Of a stretch of DNA of 64,000 bases, positions 45,273 to 55,641 are shown one piece after another (the stretch's first letter is position 1; the number at the start of each line of letters is the position of its first letter). The stretch comes from Termitomyces sp. T153 (taxonomy: Eukaryota; Basidiomycota; Agaricomycetes; Agaricales; Lyophyllaceae). Both the position numbers and the translations under genes were made by a program. A model generated the notes under the pieces. The model was not told the origin of the DNA and made no database searches. It saw only the letters and a program-made list of their open reading frames with translations. The stretch spans positions 186,001 to 250,000 of the forward strand of contig JACKQL020000003.1 of the NCBI GenBank assembly GCA_018296165.2. Direction: 5' to 3'.

Positions 45273-48055
45273 AGAGTCCCCATACACCTTGCCAATGGTG
45301 CAGTTGTTTACTCTGCAGGAAAAGGGGACATGTTATTTAGACCAGCAGGGAAGGATAGGGATGGAAGGGCTCTTAGTAACATTGTCATCTCCAACATCTT
45401 GTTTGTACCAGAATTAGCCAACAACCTGCTTTCCATCAACACTCTCAATGTGCACTGGGGATTCACTGTGACGTTTTGCAGCCAAAAAGTACTCTTCAAC
45501 ATCAAAGACAAGCCTGTATTTTCAGCTACTATAGATAAGGCACTCACATTATATCTCAATGGCAAAACATTTGTATTGTCACCAGCACACACAGCTAAGT
45601 CAGCAGGGGTGGGGCCTACCTCATCCTCCATAATTGAGAGGGCTCTACTGCATTGTTGGATGTGCCACTTGAGTACTGACCACTTAGACCAGCTGATAAA
45701 AGGGAATCTCACAGAAGACCTTAAAGTCAAGCTAAACTCAGTTTTCCCCAGCATCTGTGAACCATGCCTTCAAGACAAGCAGCACCATGCCCCATTCCCA
45801 CATATGTCTGATCAAGCATTGGACATGCTCAGCAGAATATTGACTGATGTACATGGACTGATGCCAGTCAGAGGACATCAGACCAACTACAAGTGGTGGT
45901 GTACATTTGTGGATGACAAAACATGTTGGATGAAAGTGCATATAATGAAGCACAAGAGTGACATGTTTGAAGCATTCAAGGCTTACAAAGCACTTGTTGA
46001 GCAGCAAACCAGTGCCAAAATCAAGTGCATGCATCATGACAAGGGTGGCAAGTATGTTTCCAGAGAGTTCCTCAGAGTACAATTCCAAGCTTGCAACCCC
46101 AATGCCAAGTACTGCAATGCAGTACTTTGCCAGACAAATCAGGAGTCACCACTTGTATGGAAACCACTGCCACTGCCTCTGCCATCACCTTATCCTGAGC
46201 TTTCCCCTGAGCAGCCTCTGTGGGACATTGATGTTGCAGACATTGACAAACATGGAGAGCAGGAGGTAGCCCTTGCTCTGAACTGTGAGTCAAACAATGC
46301 ACTACTCCTGGCTGGTTGTGCTTTTGTCAAGGATGGGGCTGAATTTGGAGGCTATGGTGTGCTCATGGCCAATGCTGCTGTTGCCTACAAGGTAGGCACA
46401 CATGATATTAACCCACATTCCTACAAGGAAGCAATGGCAAGCAAGAATGCCATTGAATGGTACAAGGCTATGTGCGATGAAATGAATGCACTCAAGAGTA
46501 GTGGAACTTGGCACCCTGTTTATCTCCCAGCTGGTCACCACACTATTGGCTCATGCTGGGTGTTTAAGGTGAAACATTTGCCAGACAGTGCAATTGACAG
46601 GTTCAAAGCACAACTTGTAGCCCAGGGCTTCAGCCAGCATCTGGGCATTGACTTCAATGAAACATTTGCACTGACAGCTTGTTGGGCTGCAATTTGCACA
46701 TACTTGCCCTTGCCGCCATGGATGACATGCACCTTGAATCAGTTGACATTTCCTCTGCCTTCCTCCATGGTGTCATGGACACTGAGCTCTACATGAAGTT
46801 CCTGGAAGGCTTCCCTGAAACTATGCCACCAGATGTTGAATGCCAACCCAGTGATGGTGATCCATGCACCAAGCTGGAGAAGGGGATCTACAGCTTAAAG
46901 CAAGGTGCAAATCTATGGAACAGACATATGCATGAAGTTTTCCTGAAGATCAGCTTTGCTCATATTACTTCTGACCCATGCATGTACATCTACATCTGTG
47001 ATGACATTTGTATCATTATTGCAATCCATGTCAATGATATGACTCTTGCCTCCAAAACTATACCAGCCATCATGAAAGTCATCACAGAGCTTCAGAAGTT
47101 CTTCAAGTTGCACCACCTTAGACCCACCATGGGACTCCTTGGTGTGGTTGTCACATGAGACCACCATAACTGCAAACTCTGGATTGATCAGGGGTCCTAT
47201 GCCATTGAGGTGCTCTTGTGCTTCAATATGCTTGACTGCAAAGCCTCACTCACACCACTTGCACAGGGTGTTTGCTTATCCAAGGCTGACTCACCTCAAA
47301 TGCCAGAGGAAGTCAAGGAAATGCAAAATGTACCTTATGTTCAAGCCACCGGTGCTCTGCTTTACCTCACAATGTGCATGCACCCCAACATTGCTTTTGC
47401 TGTGGGTGTCCTCTGCTGCTTCAATGCCTGTGCCAGATCAAAGCACTGAAAAGCCATAAAGCACCTTCTATGTTACATCTGAGGCATGCTCAACTATAGG
47501 ATTGAATACTCTGTGGACACAGCAGCCCAACCCTCCTCCCCCTTTATTGCATTCTCTGATGCTGACCATGGTGGCAACATGGACAATGGCCATTCCACCA
47601 CTGGTTCTGTGCTGACAGTGGCTGGTGGCATGGTCAGCTGGATATCTAAGCAGCAAACCATTGTTGCGCTGTCTACTACTGAGGCCAAGTTTGTTGCTGC
47701 CAGTGAAACTGGCAGGGAGCTCTGTTGGCTATGCAATTTTCTCAGTAACATTGGTGTGCCACAGTCAATCCTGATGACGCTTAATCTTGACAGCCAGTCA
47801 GCAATCTCCATTACAAAACAGCCTGAACACATGGGTTGCTTGAAGCATCTTGACTGGCATTGGTTCTGGCTATGCCAAGCTGCTTATGACAGAAAACTCA
47901 AGTTGTTCTATATTCCCTCAGAAGACATAGCAGCTGATCTATTAACCAAAAACCTCACCTGGCCCATTGTCAACAAGCTCTGTAGGGCCATGGGCATCAT
48001 CAGGGAGTTCTCCCAGACTGATCTTAGTGACGTTGTGGGCACTCTGTCAGGTGGG
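45273..48055 (+). pseudogene. copia pol relic: protease end, integrase (deleted), RT, RNase H
   Basis: The frame 45330-46796 holds NNLLSINTLNVHWGFTVTFC, an HHCC region (LHCWMCHLSTDHLDQ ... CEPCLQDKQHHAPF), the first integrase Asp (TDVHGLMPVRG) and MHHDKGGKYVSREF. It then jumps within about 20 codons to a Pro-rich linker, LPLPLPSPYPELSPEQPLWD, so the rest of the integrase core with its Glu is missing. RT starts at about 46440 (NAIEWYKAMCDEMNALKSSG) and, after a frameshift near 46690, continues with VDISSAFLHGVMDTELYMKF and a box IHVNDMTLAS where VDD is expected. RNase H at 47486-48000 includes SWISKQQTIVALSTTEAKFV and DIAADLLTKNLTWP. Confidence 0.85.
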
Positions 48056-48057
48056 AG

Positions 48058-48300
48058 TGTTGAGGCTACAAGTGCCAGTACTGCCTCACAATGTACTTAC
48101 TGCTCACTTATGTGACCGTAGATTATTTTCATTCACTGGCTGTCTCATATTCTCCATCTACTGAATATGAGATGCCAGGTATGTTTATTACAATACTATA
48201 CATCTATCCATCTACTGAATACAAGATGCCAGACGCCAGACATAAGTCTATAGCTTGTCAGGCCCACTGTCTGATTCCTTGCACGTGAATAGCTGCATTA
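48058..48300 (+). repeat. copia 3' LTR, 243 bp
   Basis: Nearly identical to 43870-44112; most of the differences are transitions. It is followed directly by the right target duplication TTGTG and the resumed coding frame of the TPP-enzyme gene. Confidence 0.85.
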
Positions 48301-48942
48301 TTGTGCTTGATGGTGGTGACTTGCTCAAAACCACTACTAGTACTGGGTTCTGGCATGTCAGTGCAGAGATGATGTGTCGTGCAGATGCAGAGCAGGTGCT
48401 CAAGCAGATCATAGAGGTCATGAAGAGGGGTGATGAGCAGGGAAGGAACTCAGACATGCTCATATTGGAGGAGAAATCAAGGAGAAGAAAGAGGGGAGAG
48501 GTTATGATTTGATTGTGGCAATCATTGGCAATGGCTCATACATGTTTGGCATGCCAAGTTCAGTGTACTGGATGGCACAAAAGTGTAAGACAGTAAGCTC
48601 AGTTGATACAAGTCCCTATGTATTGGATTAAATCATTCCTCCTTTCAGCTGTTTCTCACAATCATTCCAAACAATGGTGGGTGGAAGGTCAGCTCTTTCC
48701 AGTGTTAAAGTAATCACTCCTCATTAAACCCTGTAGTCCCCTAAAATCTCAATGCTTGGGGTTCACCCCAATGGTCATGGAAGTAGAGAGACTGGCAAGA
48801 AGCTTACTGTAGGCTTTGGTCCAGATTGTCCAGACTATGCACAAATTGTGGTTGCATCATCAGCTGGTTGGGCATGGGGCAAAAGAATTGGTGTCACTAG
48901 TACCGCTGACAGTGGAAAGGAAGGGTTGAATTGCATCATTGA
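48301..48942 (+). pseudogene. TPP-dependent enzyme, 3' part, between copia and SINE-like insert
   Basis: The frame continues from the 5' part with VLDGGDLLKTTTSTGFWHVS and AEMMCRADAEQVLKQI. It then enters the thiamine-pyrophosphate-binding domain: LIVAIIGNGSYMFGMPSSVY (about 48510) holds the GDGS-type Mg/TPP motif, here GNGS. A 56-bp intron with GTAAGC...CAG ends lies at 48593-48648, followed by LFLTIIPNNGGWK, the NN half of the motif. A frame break near 48700 precedes LGVHPNGHGSRETGKKLTVG and DYAQIVVASSAGWAWGKRI. The sequence is then cut at 48942 by the SINE-like insert; the last codons and a further intron (49892-49942) lie beyond it. CpG is depleted here too. Confidence 0.75.
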
Positions 48943-49870
48943 TGGATGGATGGTATGTTTTTATTTATCTTAAAGGCCTATTTTACACATGACCTTCGTG
49001 TCCTAAGCCCTGCAGTACATAATGGGGGTGGTAATTACAGACACTTCAACTAGTTCTCCGGCCCGATCCCTTTTCAGCTGATGCCGGTTACGCCTCATAG
49101 CCACTTTACTACAATTTGACTTTGTCAGAGTTCATACTACTTCCCACACCTAAGTCCCACTGCCCATCTGCCGCTAACGTGCCCTCCCAATTTCTAAACC
49201 CAGCTGTACTTGGCAATGCTTGGTCGGAGTTGAGGGTGTAGGGTGTGAACCCGATCGGCCCGCTCAAGCCTTCCTCATGTCAACTCACGACCCAGGGTGG
49301 TCACAACTCCACCCTCCCCACGCCCAGATGCTACTTTTGGAAGACGATCCCGAGATCAGAACCCCGTGACGGAATAGCCCAGTGAACCACCATGTGACAG
49401 ACATACCGCACCTTTTTGGCTTGGCACCCAATCAAACCAGCAGCCTCGGCTTTAAACCACACCAGACCATCCGATGGACTACACAGTACTTTGGCAGCCT
49501 GATCGACTATTGACTCCTATCCTCGCACCTACCCGTGCCATGACTCGCTTGGTCAGTGAAGGCCTAGACCCTCTCCCAAATCCGTCGCGCCGGGGAAACT
49601 TCTCTTTTTCTAATCCATCACAAGCGTGGTGGTCACATTGCCTCATTGAACCACGTGCTGATTGCTCGGTCCTGGTCAGCCTGCACTACAAAGCCTGGCT
49701 AGTCAAGCATGTGCGGGCGGAGGCTTCCCGGCGGCGTTGAAATAACCCACGTGGTGTCTAAGGTGTTTTCCACACAGGCGCACTCAGCCAGAGTCGAAAC
49801 CCCAGCCTTGCACTCGCAGATCATGTGACCCGCTTTGGGATGCGATGGTGCCAGCTGAGCCACCGCGCCC
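48943..49870 (-). mobile_element. tRNA-derived SINE-like insert, 928 bp, 16-bp TSD, CpG-rich
   Basis: The 16-base sequence TGAATTGCATCATTGA occurs exactly at 48927-48942 and 49871-49886, on both sides. On the minus strand the insert begins GGGCGCGGTGGCTCAGCTGG, with an A box TGGCTCAGCTGGC (49862-49850) eight bases in and a B box GGTTTCGACTC (49801-49791) about 60 bases on. GGGCGC at the start can pair with GCGCCT near 49781-49776 as an acceptor-like stem. The minus-strand 3' end is a CCATCCATCCATCA tail. No ORF of note. Features and TSD length fit target-primed reverse transcription of a SINE. It has many CpGs, unlike everything before it. Confidence 0.7.
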
Positions 49871-49999
49871 TGAATTGCATCATTGAGCAAGGTGAGTATG
49901 GAGATATTGGTGTCGCACTGCCCTGAACCTACCTATCCTTAGTACAAGTTTGTAAATGAAGACAAACAAGCCTTCTTGTCTGGGAGCCAGCTTTGTTTA

Positions 50000-50480
50000 T
50001 CATTCTGTCATGGCTAATGTCATGTCTTCTGCATCATAGTACACGTCCTGGGAAGAAGACGACTGGGATGATGAACCTGCATTTTGAATTGGCAAAGGTA
50101 CAGGAGCTGGAACTGAAGTTGGTGGAACAACATTTGGTGTTGCCAGCTGTTGCTTCCGAGGCATGTATTGGCACACAGGAATAGATGAAGCAAAACTTGT
50201 GTTCATTGGGGAAAGATTTGTGTTGACACCAAGAGAGTTGATGTCCAGCCCTTCTTTGAGCATAACTGTACTCTCTCTGCGCAAAGCCTGCTCAAAATCC
50301 AGTTCAGTATGTGATGCCCAGCAGTTTAGCAATCTGCTTCCACTCATGTCCTGGGATCCAACAGGCTCAAGGCCATTTGAGTATGTGGTGGGTGACTGTA
50401 GTGATTGCATAGGAGCAACATTCTGGTGGAATACAGATGCATTGTGTGTGAAACTCTCAAAATGGGCATTAAGTTGATCA
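50000..50480 (-). CDS. hypothetical protein, C-terminal exon
   Basis: On the minus strand an open frame runs from about 50480 (LNDQLNAHFESFTHNASVFH) to a stop at 50000, with methionine at 50408. It is Ser/Pro/Gln-rich, has RRESTVMLKEGLDINSLGV in the middle and a Ser-rich acidic tail, SSSQDVYYDAEDMTLAMTE. Upstream exons are not resolved. Family not recognised. CpG content is intermediate, so it could be a decaying host gene or part of a repeat. It faces away from the gene at 50661. Confidence 0.35.
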
Positions 50481-50660
50481 TTGAGGGTTTACATTTTGAT
50501 TAAGGAAATATGATTAGGGCTAAAGCATTGAAGGAAGATTGTGAGCGAACTTGATATACATGTTTGACATCATGACAGACATGAGACTATATCATTACAA
50601 ATGCCAGTTGCAGTCAGCGCATCTGTAGTTACCTCGTCTTTGCCTTCCAAACACCACCAT

Positions 50661-52541
50661 GCCCCATGCTAACACCTTGTCCAACAAGTCTTCATCAAAA
50701 CACGTCACTGGCAACAAAAAATCAGGCTGGGAAAGCTTCCTCACAGCCCTGAAGCTTAGTGTCATGCCTCATGCGCAGCATGGGAAGGAATTGTAAGTGC
50801 AGCTTCCCACCTGTGATCCAGAATTGCATCAAAAGGTTAGTTATTTAATAGGACAGGCCCACTTAAACCCTTTTATAATGCTGGAAAGCTGATACCTTGG
50901 GTGGTGAACCCGTTTCTCAAGTTGAATGCAGTGTTTATGCATGGACTTGTCATGGATGCTCTCCTCAATGTTTCTTTTCTTGGGCCAGGTGTAAATGACA
51001 CACCAGAAAAGCTTACCAAGTGAGTTTCCTTTTATTAGATGTGCAAAAAACTGAATATATGCAAATCATCTCTCAGAAAAGAAGAGTGTGCTCAGCAACT
51101 CAATCTCAATGCTTACAATGTGATACTTACACTTGAACCTCTCATTGAGCCAACACTCAAGCAGCTTTGTGAGATGATGGATGGGGAGGAATATCATGAG
51201 AGTTTGATGCAATCTTTTGTTAATGTTGTGCACACTGTAATATTTTTTTTGTTTAGTCCTAAGTGCTAATGCAACTCTCTAGTTTATCAGAGGTTCAAGC
51301 AGCGCATGCACAGCAGACACACAAAAACTCAAGGACAACTTTCTTTGGCTATTGCAAGACTCTGGACTCCACTACCTGAACCTGGAGCTTGCTCAATTCC
51401 CTTGCGAGAAGACAGGCTGCAGCTTTGAATACATTGACACGGGACTACTCTTATGCACAGCTCAGCAAGCCTACCAATATGACAAGGCATAAGTGCTTGT
51501 TTTCATTATGTGACCTACAATGAATTATGTTAGGTATCATTGTCAATTGCATGATGGAGATGCCGAGGTTACAGCTCATGACTTTCCCCTGTTTCTCTCC
51601 AATCAGATGAGGTGCTTTACTACAAATACCATAGGCTTTTTCAATGAGGCCGCAGTGAACAAAACAGAGGATGACAAGATACTCCTTGGACTTTGTTGTG
51701 GGCCTCTTCTCACTAACATATGCTGCCCCTGACATTCTACAGATTGCTAACATTTCTCTCAGGCTTGTCAACACATTCTCTTTGGCTCTGGCATAGAACA
51801 TGCAGAGAAACATGCGACAAAGCGGCCAATTGCTTCGAGACTCAACATCAAGAATATTATGGCCGAGACCATTGCCTACACAGCATGTCAAGTAAGCCAT
51901 TGATTTTTATATGACATCATTACATTGACCTCAAACACTAGCTTCACTTTGCATTGAGTTCGACATCTCAATGGGGCATGCAGGATGGTTTGTTCTCTCT
52001 GCTCGATTTTGACTACAATATTACCGCCCTCTTTTCCCCTTCAAGCCAATGGGCTGAAGAGACTCTTGCTTCCTGGGACAAGTATGTATAATATTTTTTT
52101 AACAGTACAGCATGTCTAACTATCAGTAGAAAGTTCTTCAATAGGGATGGAACAATCATTTCATGGCATAGACAACTCCCTCCTCCCCCAAATCCTGGTA
52201 GTGACATTGTGTGGCTCCAGCAAGCCCGACATGAATGTGAACTAGAAAAACAACATTGAGAAGAACAGGCTAGAATCAACAGAGGAGGACAGCAGGAGGA
52301 ATGGCAACATCAGCATGTAGATGAACATTGACAAAATTGCAAAGCGGAAGAACAACTAGAACATAGAAAGAAGAAGCCATTGAAGAGGCGTAGCATAGCT
52401 AGTGATCCTGAGATACAGAACACGTATCCTGCAAAATCTCGCCGCATCATTTATGACTCTGATGACAAACTTTATGCTGATCCTGACGCTGATGTAGAGG
52501 AAGGCGGTGAGAGTGAGGGCGAGGTTGGTTGGTCAACTTAG
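50661..52541 (+). pseudogene. hypothetical protein, DUF6698-like pattern, several introns, probably decaying
   Basis: It starts MPHANTLSNKSSSKHVTGNK at 50661. A later exon reads PFLKLNAVFMHGLVMDALLN, then a 57-bp intron (51020-51076, GTGAGT...CAG) and EECAQQLNLNAYNVILTLEP. Further exons give LSLAIARLWTPLPEPGACSI (about 51340), DGDAEVTAHDFPLFLSNQMR (about 51555), NIMAETIAYTACQ then LHFALSSTSQWG (51850-51990) and, at the end, a basic then acidic tail to the stop at 52539 (EEGGESEGEVGWST). The block TIAYTACQ/LHFALSS with a preceding DFPLFL resembles the fungal DUF6698 family, of unknown function. I could not join all exons without stops, and CpG is low, so it is probably a pseudogene. Confidence 0.35.
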
Positions 52542-53007
52542 GTATGGACTTCTTTGTAATGCATATTGACTTGGACATGTACTAGTAATAGATAGAAATG
52601 TGTACTACTGCTGAATGGTTATTGTAATTTGATCAAACAATGTTTTGATATTAGAATTAATCCTTATAATGAGCTATAAATTCACTACAAGGTATCATTG
52701 TGTGATTGCACAATAACCTTTCACCTCAATGGCATCTTTTAGTATTTATACATATATTGTAAATGTCATTCTTCAATATAAAAATGAGACTTCTGCAGGA
52801 TGACTGCAGAATAAAAATGGAAAGCCACGAGGCACTCATTCTGAGATTGGGATATAATCCAATCTCTGGATGTCTGCCATCTGCTCAATTTGGACACATC
52901 ATGAGATAAAATAATCATCAAAACTCAAGCTGATTTATTTGTGGTCACAAATCACATATAATCTAAGGTGTTAGAATACAACTACAATATGATTCCTCTG
53001 GTATCTC
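52542..53007. other. AT-rich spacer, no gene seen
   Basis: Low-complexity AT-rich sequence marking the passage from the CpG-poor block to the CpG-rich gene region. Confidence 0.45.
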
Positions 53008-53511
53008 ATGAGTCCTGTAGGTTGGCCATACATGGCCATATTTGCTGAGCGACTTTTTTGTGATGATCTTTCCGCGGATAAGCGCCCTCTGCATACGACA
53101 TCTGAGTGGAATGCTCTGGAATATCTCCGATCCGCATGTTGTCAAACCCTTCGCTCGCTCCATATTGAGCCTGCCACAACAGATAGATTTTTCCGCAATC
53201 TTACTTGGAAAGCTGACGGAGAAACCGGTAATCAGTACTTACCTGATCTAGTGGAGCTCTCTGCCAGGTCTTACACGACGGATGGTATCGTGTCTGAAAT
53301 GGTTGCCTCACGATGGCACACTCAAGGGAAGGGAATATCTCCTGCTTGTCTGGTTTTTCTCAATATACGTCAGATGATATATGCGAGGAGGATGGTCAAA
53401 GGAGATCTAGTTACTTTGCCACTACATAGCTACACCCGTGACAAGGCTGTTCTGAGTGAGCTGGCTGCTCAAGGCCTCACACTCACGAATGGATTAAGAT
53501 TCAATCAATAA
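53008..53511 (+). pseudogene. F-box/LRR-like protein, 3' fragment
   Basis: A 167-codon frame with normal CpG content. It contains NALEYLRSACCQTLRSLHIE, DRFFRNLTWKADGETGNQYL, PDLVELSARSYTTDGIVSEM, then a C terminus RDKAVLSELAAQGLTLTNGL. The repeated short Leu-rich strands and the closing L..LAAQGLT pattern are those of the C-terminal halves of fungal F-box-like proteins, which are usually 450-600 residues. The F-box half is absent, so it is a 5'-truncated fragment or the last exon of a damaged gene. The break falls where the CpG-poor region ends. Confidence 0.5.
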
Positions 53512-53763
53512 TAATCGAATAATCGAATACTTTCAACGCGACTGTCTGGACGGATGCATGTAATCTAGACTGTGTATATAAATTATTGTGGTCTGCGTGC
53601 TGACACAGACGATGTCCTAAAGAGAGCCTAATTTCAGTGGCGATACTGAGTCACACATTCTACATATCATCTATGTACGTCTTTCCGCTTCTGACAGCTC
53701 GGACCCAATATCCAACGAGCGCAAAACCGAGCAACTATCCATCAGTAGTCAAATCCAGTCAAA

Positions 53764-55641
53764 TCAAAGTGCAAATGAAGCCTGCAGCCCCACACCAACG
53801 AGCATGATCAGCACCCAACTCCCAACGCCACCCCTTTCTCTCGCCCCATTTCCCTTGTTCCCCGCCAAACTCGTCACCTGCGACCCCCTTGCACTCGCCG
53901 TCCCAGACCCTTGAATCGCCTTACTCTCCTCCTCCCCACCCCTCAACGGCTGATTCCACAAGAACCACGCCTCCTCCGCATAAGTTGGCTCGCGCTCAGC
54001 AAGAAAATCCGCATACCTCCCCTCTGGATCGCCGTATATCGCGCCAACAGCCGCCACGCTAGGATATAGCTCAGCGGTGTATGAAGTTTCGTTGGAGTTC
54101 GCGGCGTTGAGCGTCATAGCGAAGTCGAGAGCGGTTCTGATCGTCGAGCCTTCATTGGTGGTCTTACTCCAGACGGAGGGATCCCCTGCATATGCGGAGA
54201 GGCGGGCATTGGTCTAATAAGTTGAGCAAGAGACGGGAGACAAGAAGTTGGAAGCGTACGATCATTGCCGCTAAATTGTACGCGTGATAGTGATAAGGGC
54301 GAGTGCGTACGGCTTCGAGCGGCTAGTGATGATGTTAGATATCTGAAAACAAACCAGAAAGCCTCGAATATTACTTGCCTGCTCTCCATTAGCCGTAATC
54401 TGGCTCATATATTGCTTCGCAAAGTATGTGTTAGTAACATTCAACGCTCCAGGAATATCGCCGACGAGTATTTTCAATGCCGCCACTTGGTTATACCAAA
54501 ACGTCCCATGGTTACTACAACAAGAATATCAGTAATTCCCCAAGACAAAATATAATGCTAACTTCGGAGCAGCCTCTTCTTCAAGTGAAATAGCTGCCGA
54601 TTCGAGCCATTGAATATACTCATTCGTCCAATCATTCATCCGACTATCCAAATCGCCAGTCCAATCCGTACAATTCATCTTCCGAAAGATTTCAATCCCA
54701 GTGACGATTTTAGCCATACCCTTCAAATCACTAGGTAACAGCTCACAATAGTCAGAGGATTCCAAAAACCGAGATAGTAACCATTCTCACAGGATGCCAG
54801 TGTGACTTCCAGTCTGCCCTGTAGGCCCGCGCTGCATCTGCGCATAGTTCAAATTGGGATTCATCTTCGTCTCATCGTCGAGGAACCAAGTTTTGATGTA
54901 CTCAACTGCAAAAAAATGAAAGACGATTCCTATCATGGAATGGGGGAGACAGACAGACCGGCCAATGTGGAGTAAGACGAAGACCCGCTACCTGTCAGCG
55001 CAGACGCGATCGAGTTGTAGAGAACCATATCAGAAAGCGACTGGAAGTTTCCAACATCGTTGATGAGCCGACCGTCAGGATTGAACTTCCCGTCCCGAGA
55101 AACATATGTGCAGGTCTTCCAGACTGTATTTCATTTTTTTAATCATCAGAACAAGCGCGCGCGAAGAATTATTACAGAAAATTACTTTGCTCTGGTGTTA
55201 ACTCAGTAGTGTTTCCAGCTTTTGAGCAGTCAGGCCACCAACTACATAGCTTGGTCTAAGCAAAGCAAAGAAAGAGAGAGAGTAAAATGACGTACTAAGG
55301 AGCCCAACTCATATAATCATGAACATCTCCCGAAGGTGCCGTAACATTTTTCTGGATAACACCTACACCGCATCGCTTCCATTAATCACAGAACGAAAAA
55401 ATCAAACCCCTCACTTACTCCAAGGCCCTCCAACCGCCGAATCCTTCGCCCACTGTAAAATCGTTCCTTGCGCCGCAAGCGTATTATTCCCAAACACACC
55501 CTTCACAATAAACCCAGGATCCACAAAATCGTTTGCGTAGGACGTGAACCCCAGTGCTCCACCCGTGTTGTCTAACACCTTTAGTACCAATACTAACAGG
55601 AGAGGAATAGAAGTGAGAATTCGAAAGAGTGACGATGGCAT
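53764..55641 (-). CDS. alginate-lyase-superfamily polysaccharide lyase, secreted, probably GPI-anchored
   Basis: Nine exons on the minus strand (55641-55419, 55362-55296, 55241-55186, 55123-54992, 54905-54791, 54730-54563, 54514-54379, 54322-54260, 54213-53764) join to 1410 nt, 469 residues. Signal peptide MPSSLFRILTSIPLLLVLVL. Early block VTAPSGDVHDYMSWAPYWWP. Core motif NNHGTFWYNQVAAL at residues 254-267 and RTRPYHYHAYNLAAM at 305-319: the Asn-His and the Arg/Tyr/His motifs of the chondroitin AC/alginate lyase fold (Pfam Alginate_lyase). A Ser/Gly-rich region and a hydrophobic C terminus (WVLIMLVGVGLQASFAL) suggest a GPI signal. The intron 54378-54323 is GC-AG. Substrate unknown: a beta-eliminating lyase of uronic-acid polymers is expected. 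Intact, CpG-rich. Confidence 0.85.

Larger units (their letters stand above)
43870..48300 (+). mobile_element. Ty1/copia element, 4.4 kb, TSD TTGTG, inserted in the TPP-enzyme gene
   Basis: LTRs 43870-44112 and 48058-48300 (243 bp each, nearly identical) begin TGTTGAGGCTACAAG. The duplication TTGTG flanks them (43865-43869 and 48301-48305). Removing the insert restores the host codons VFV-LDGG. Internal order is gag, protease, integrase, RT, RNase H, as in copia. GGTTATGGGCCC follows the 5' LTR as a likely primer-binding site, and GGTGGGAG precedes the 3' LTR as a polypurine tract. Frames are longer than in neighbouring relics, so it is the youngest of the retrotransposons in the CpG-poor block, but it is defective. 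Confidence 0.95.

Noticed and set aside
1..48900. Classical RIP as in Pezizomycotina
   Set aside because: RIP typically changes CpA to TpA; here CA and TG are abundant and the loss is specific to CpG, which points to methylated-CpG deamination or a CpG-specific process.
49325..49400. Second full tRNA-like module inside the SINE-like insert
   Set aside because: The A-box-like part is fair but the B-box match is poor and the spacing too short, so I mention it only as a weak resemblance.
31317..53511. A single F-box gene split in two by the 20-kb transposon block
   Set aside because: The two fragments overlap in the same protein block, so they are paralogous pieces and cannot be the two halves of one gene.
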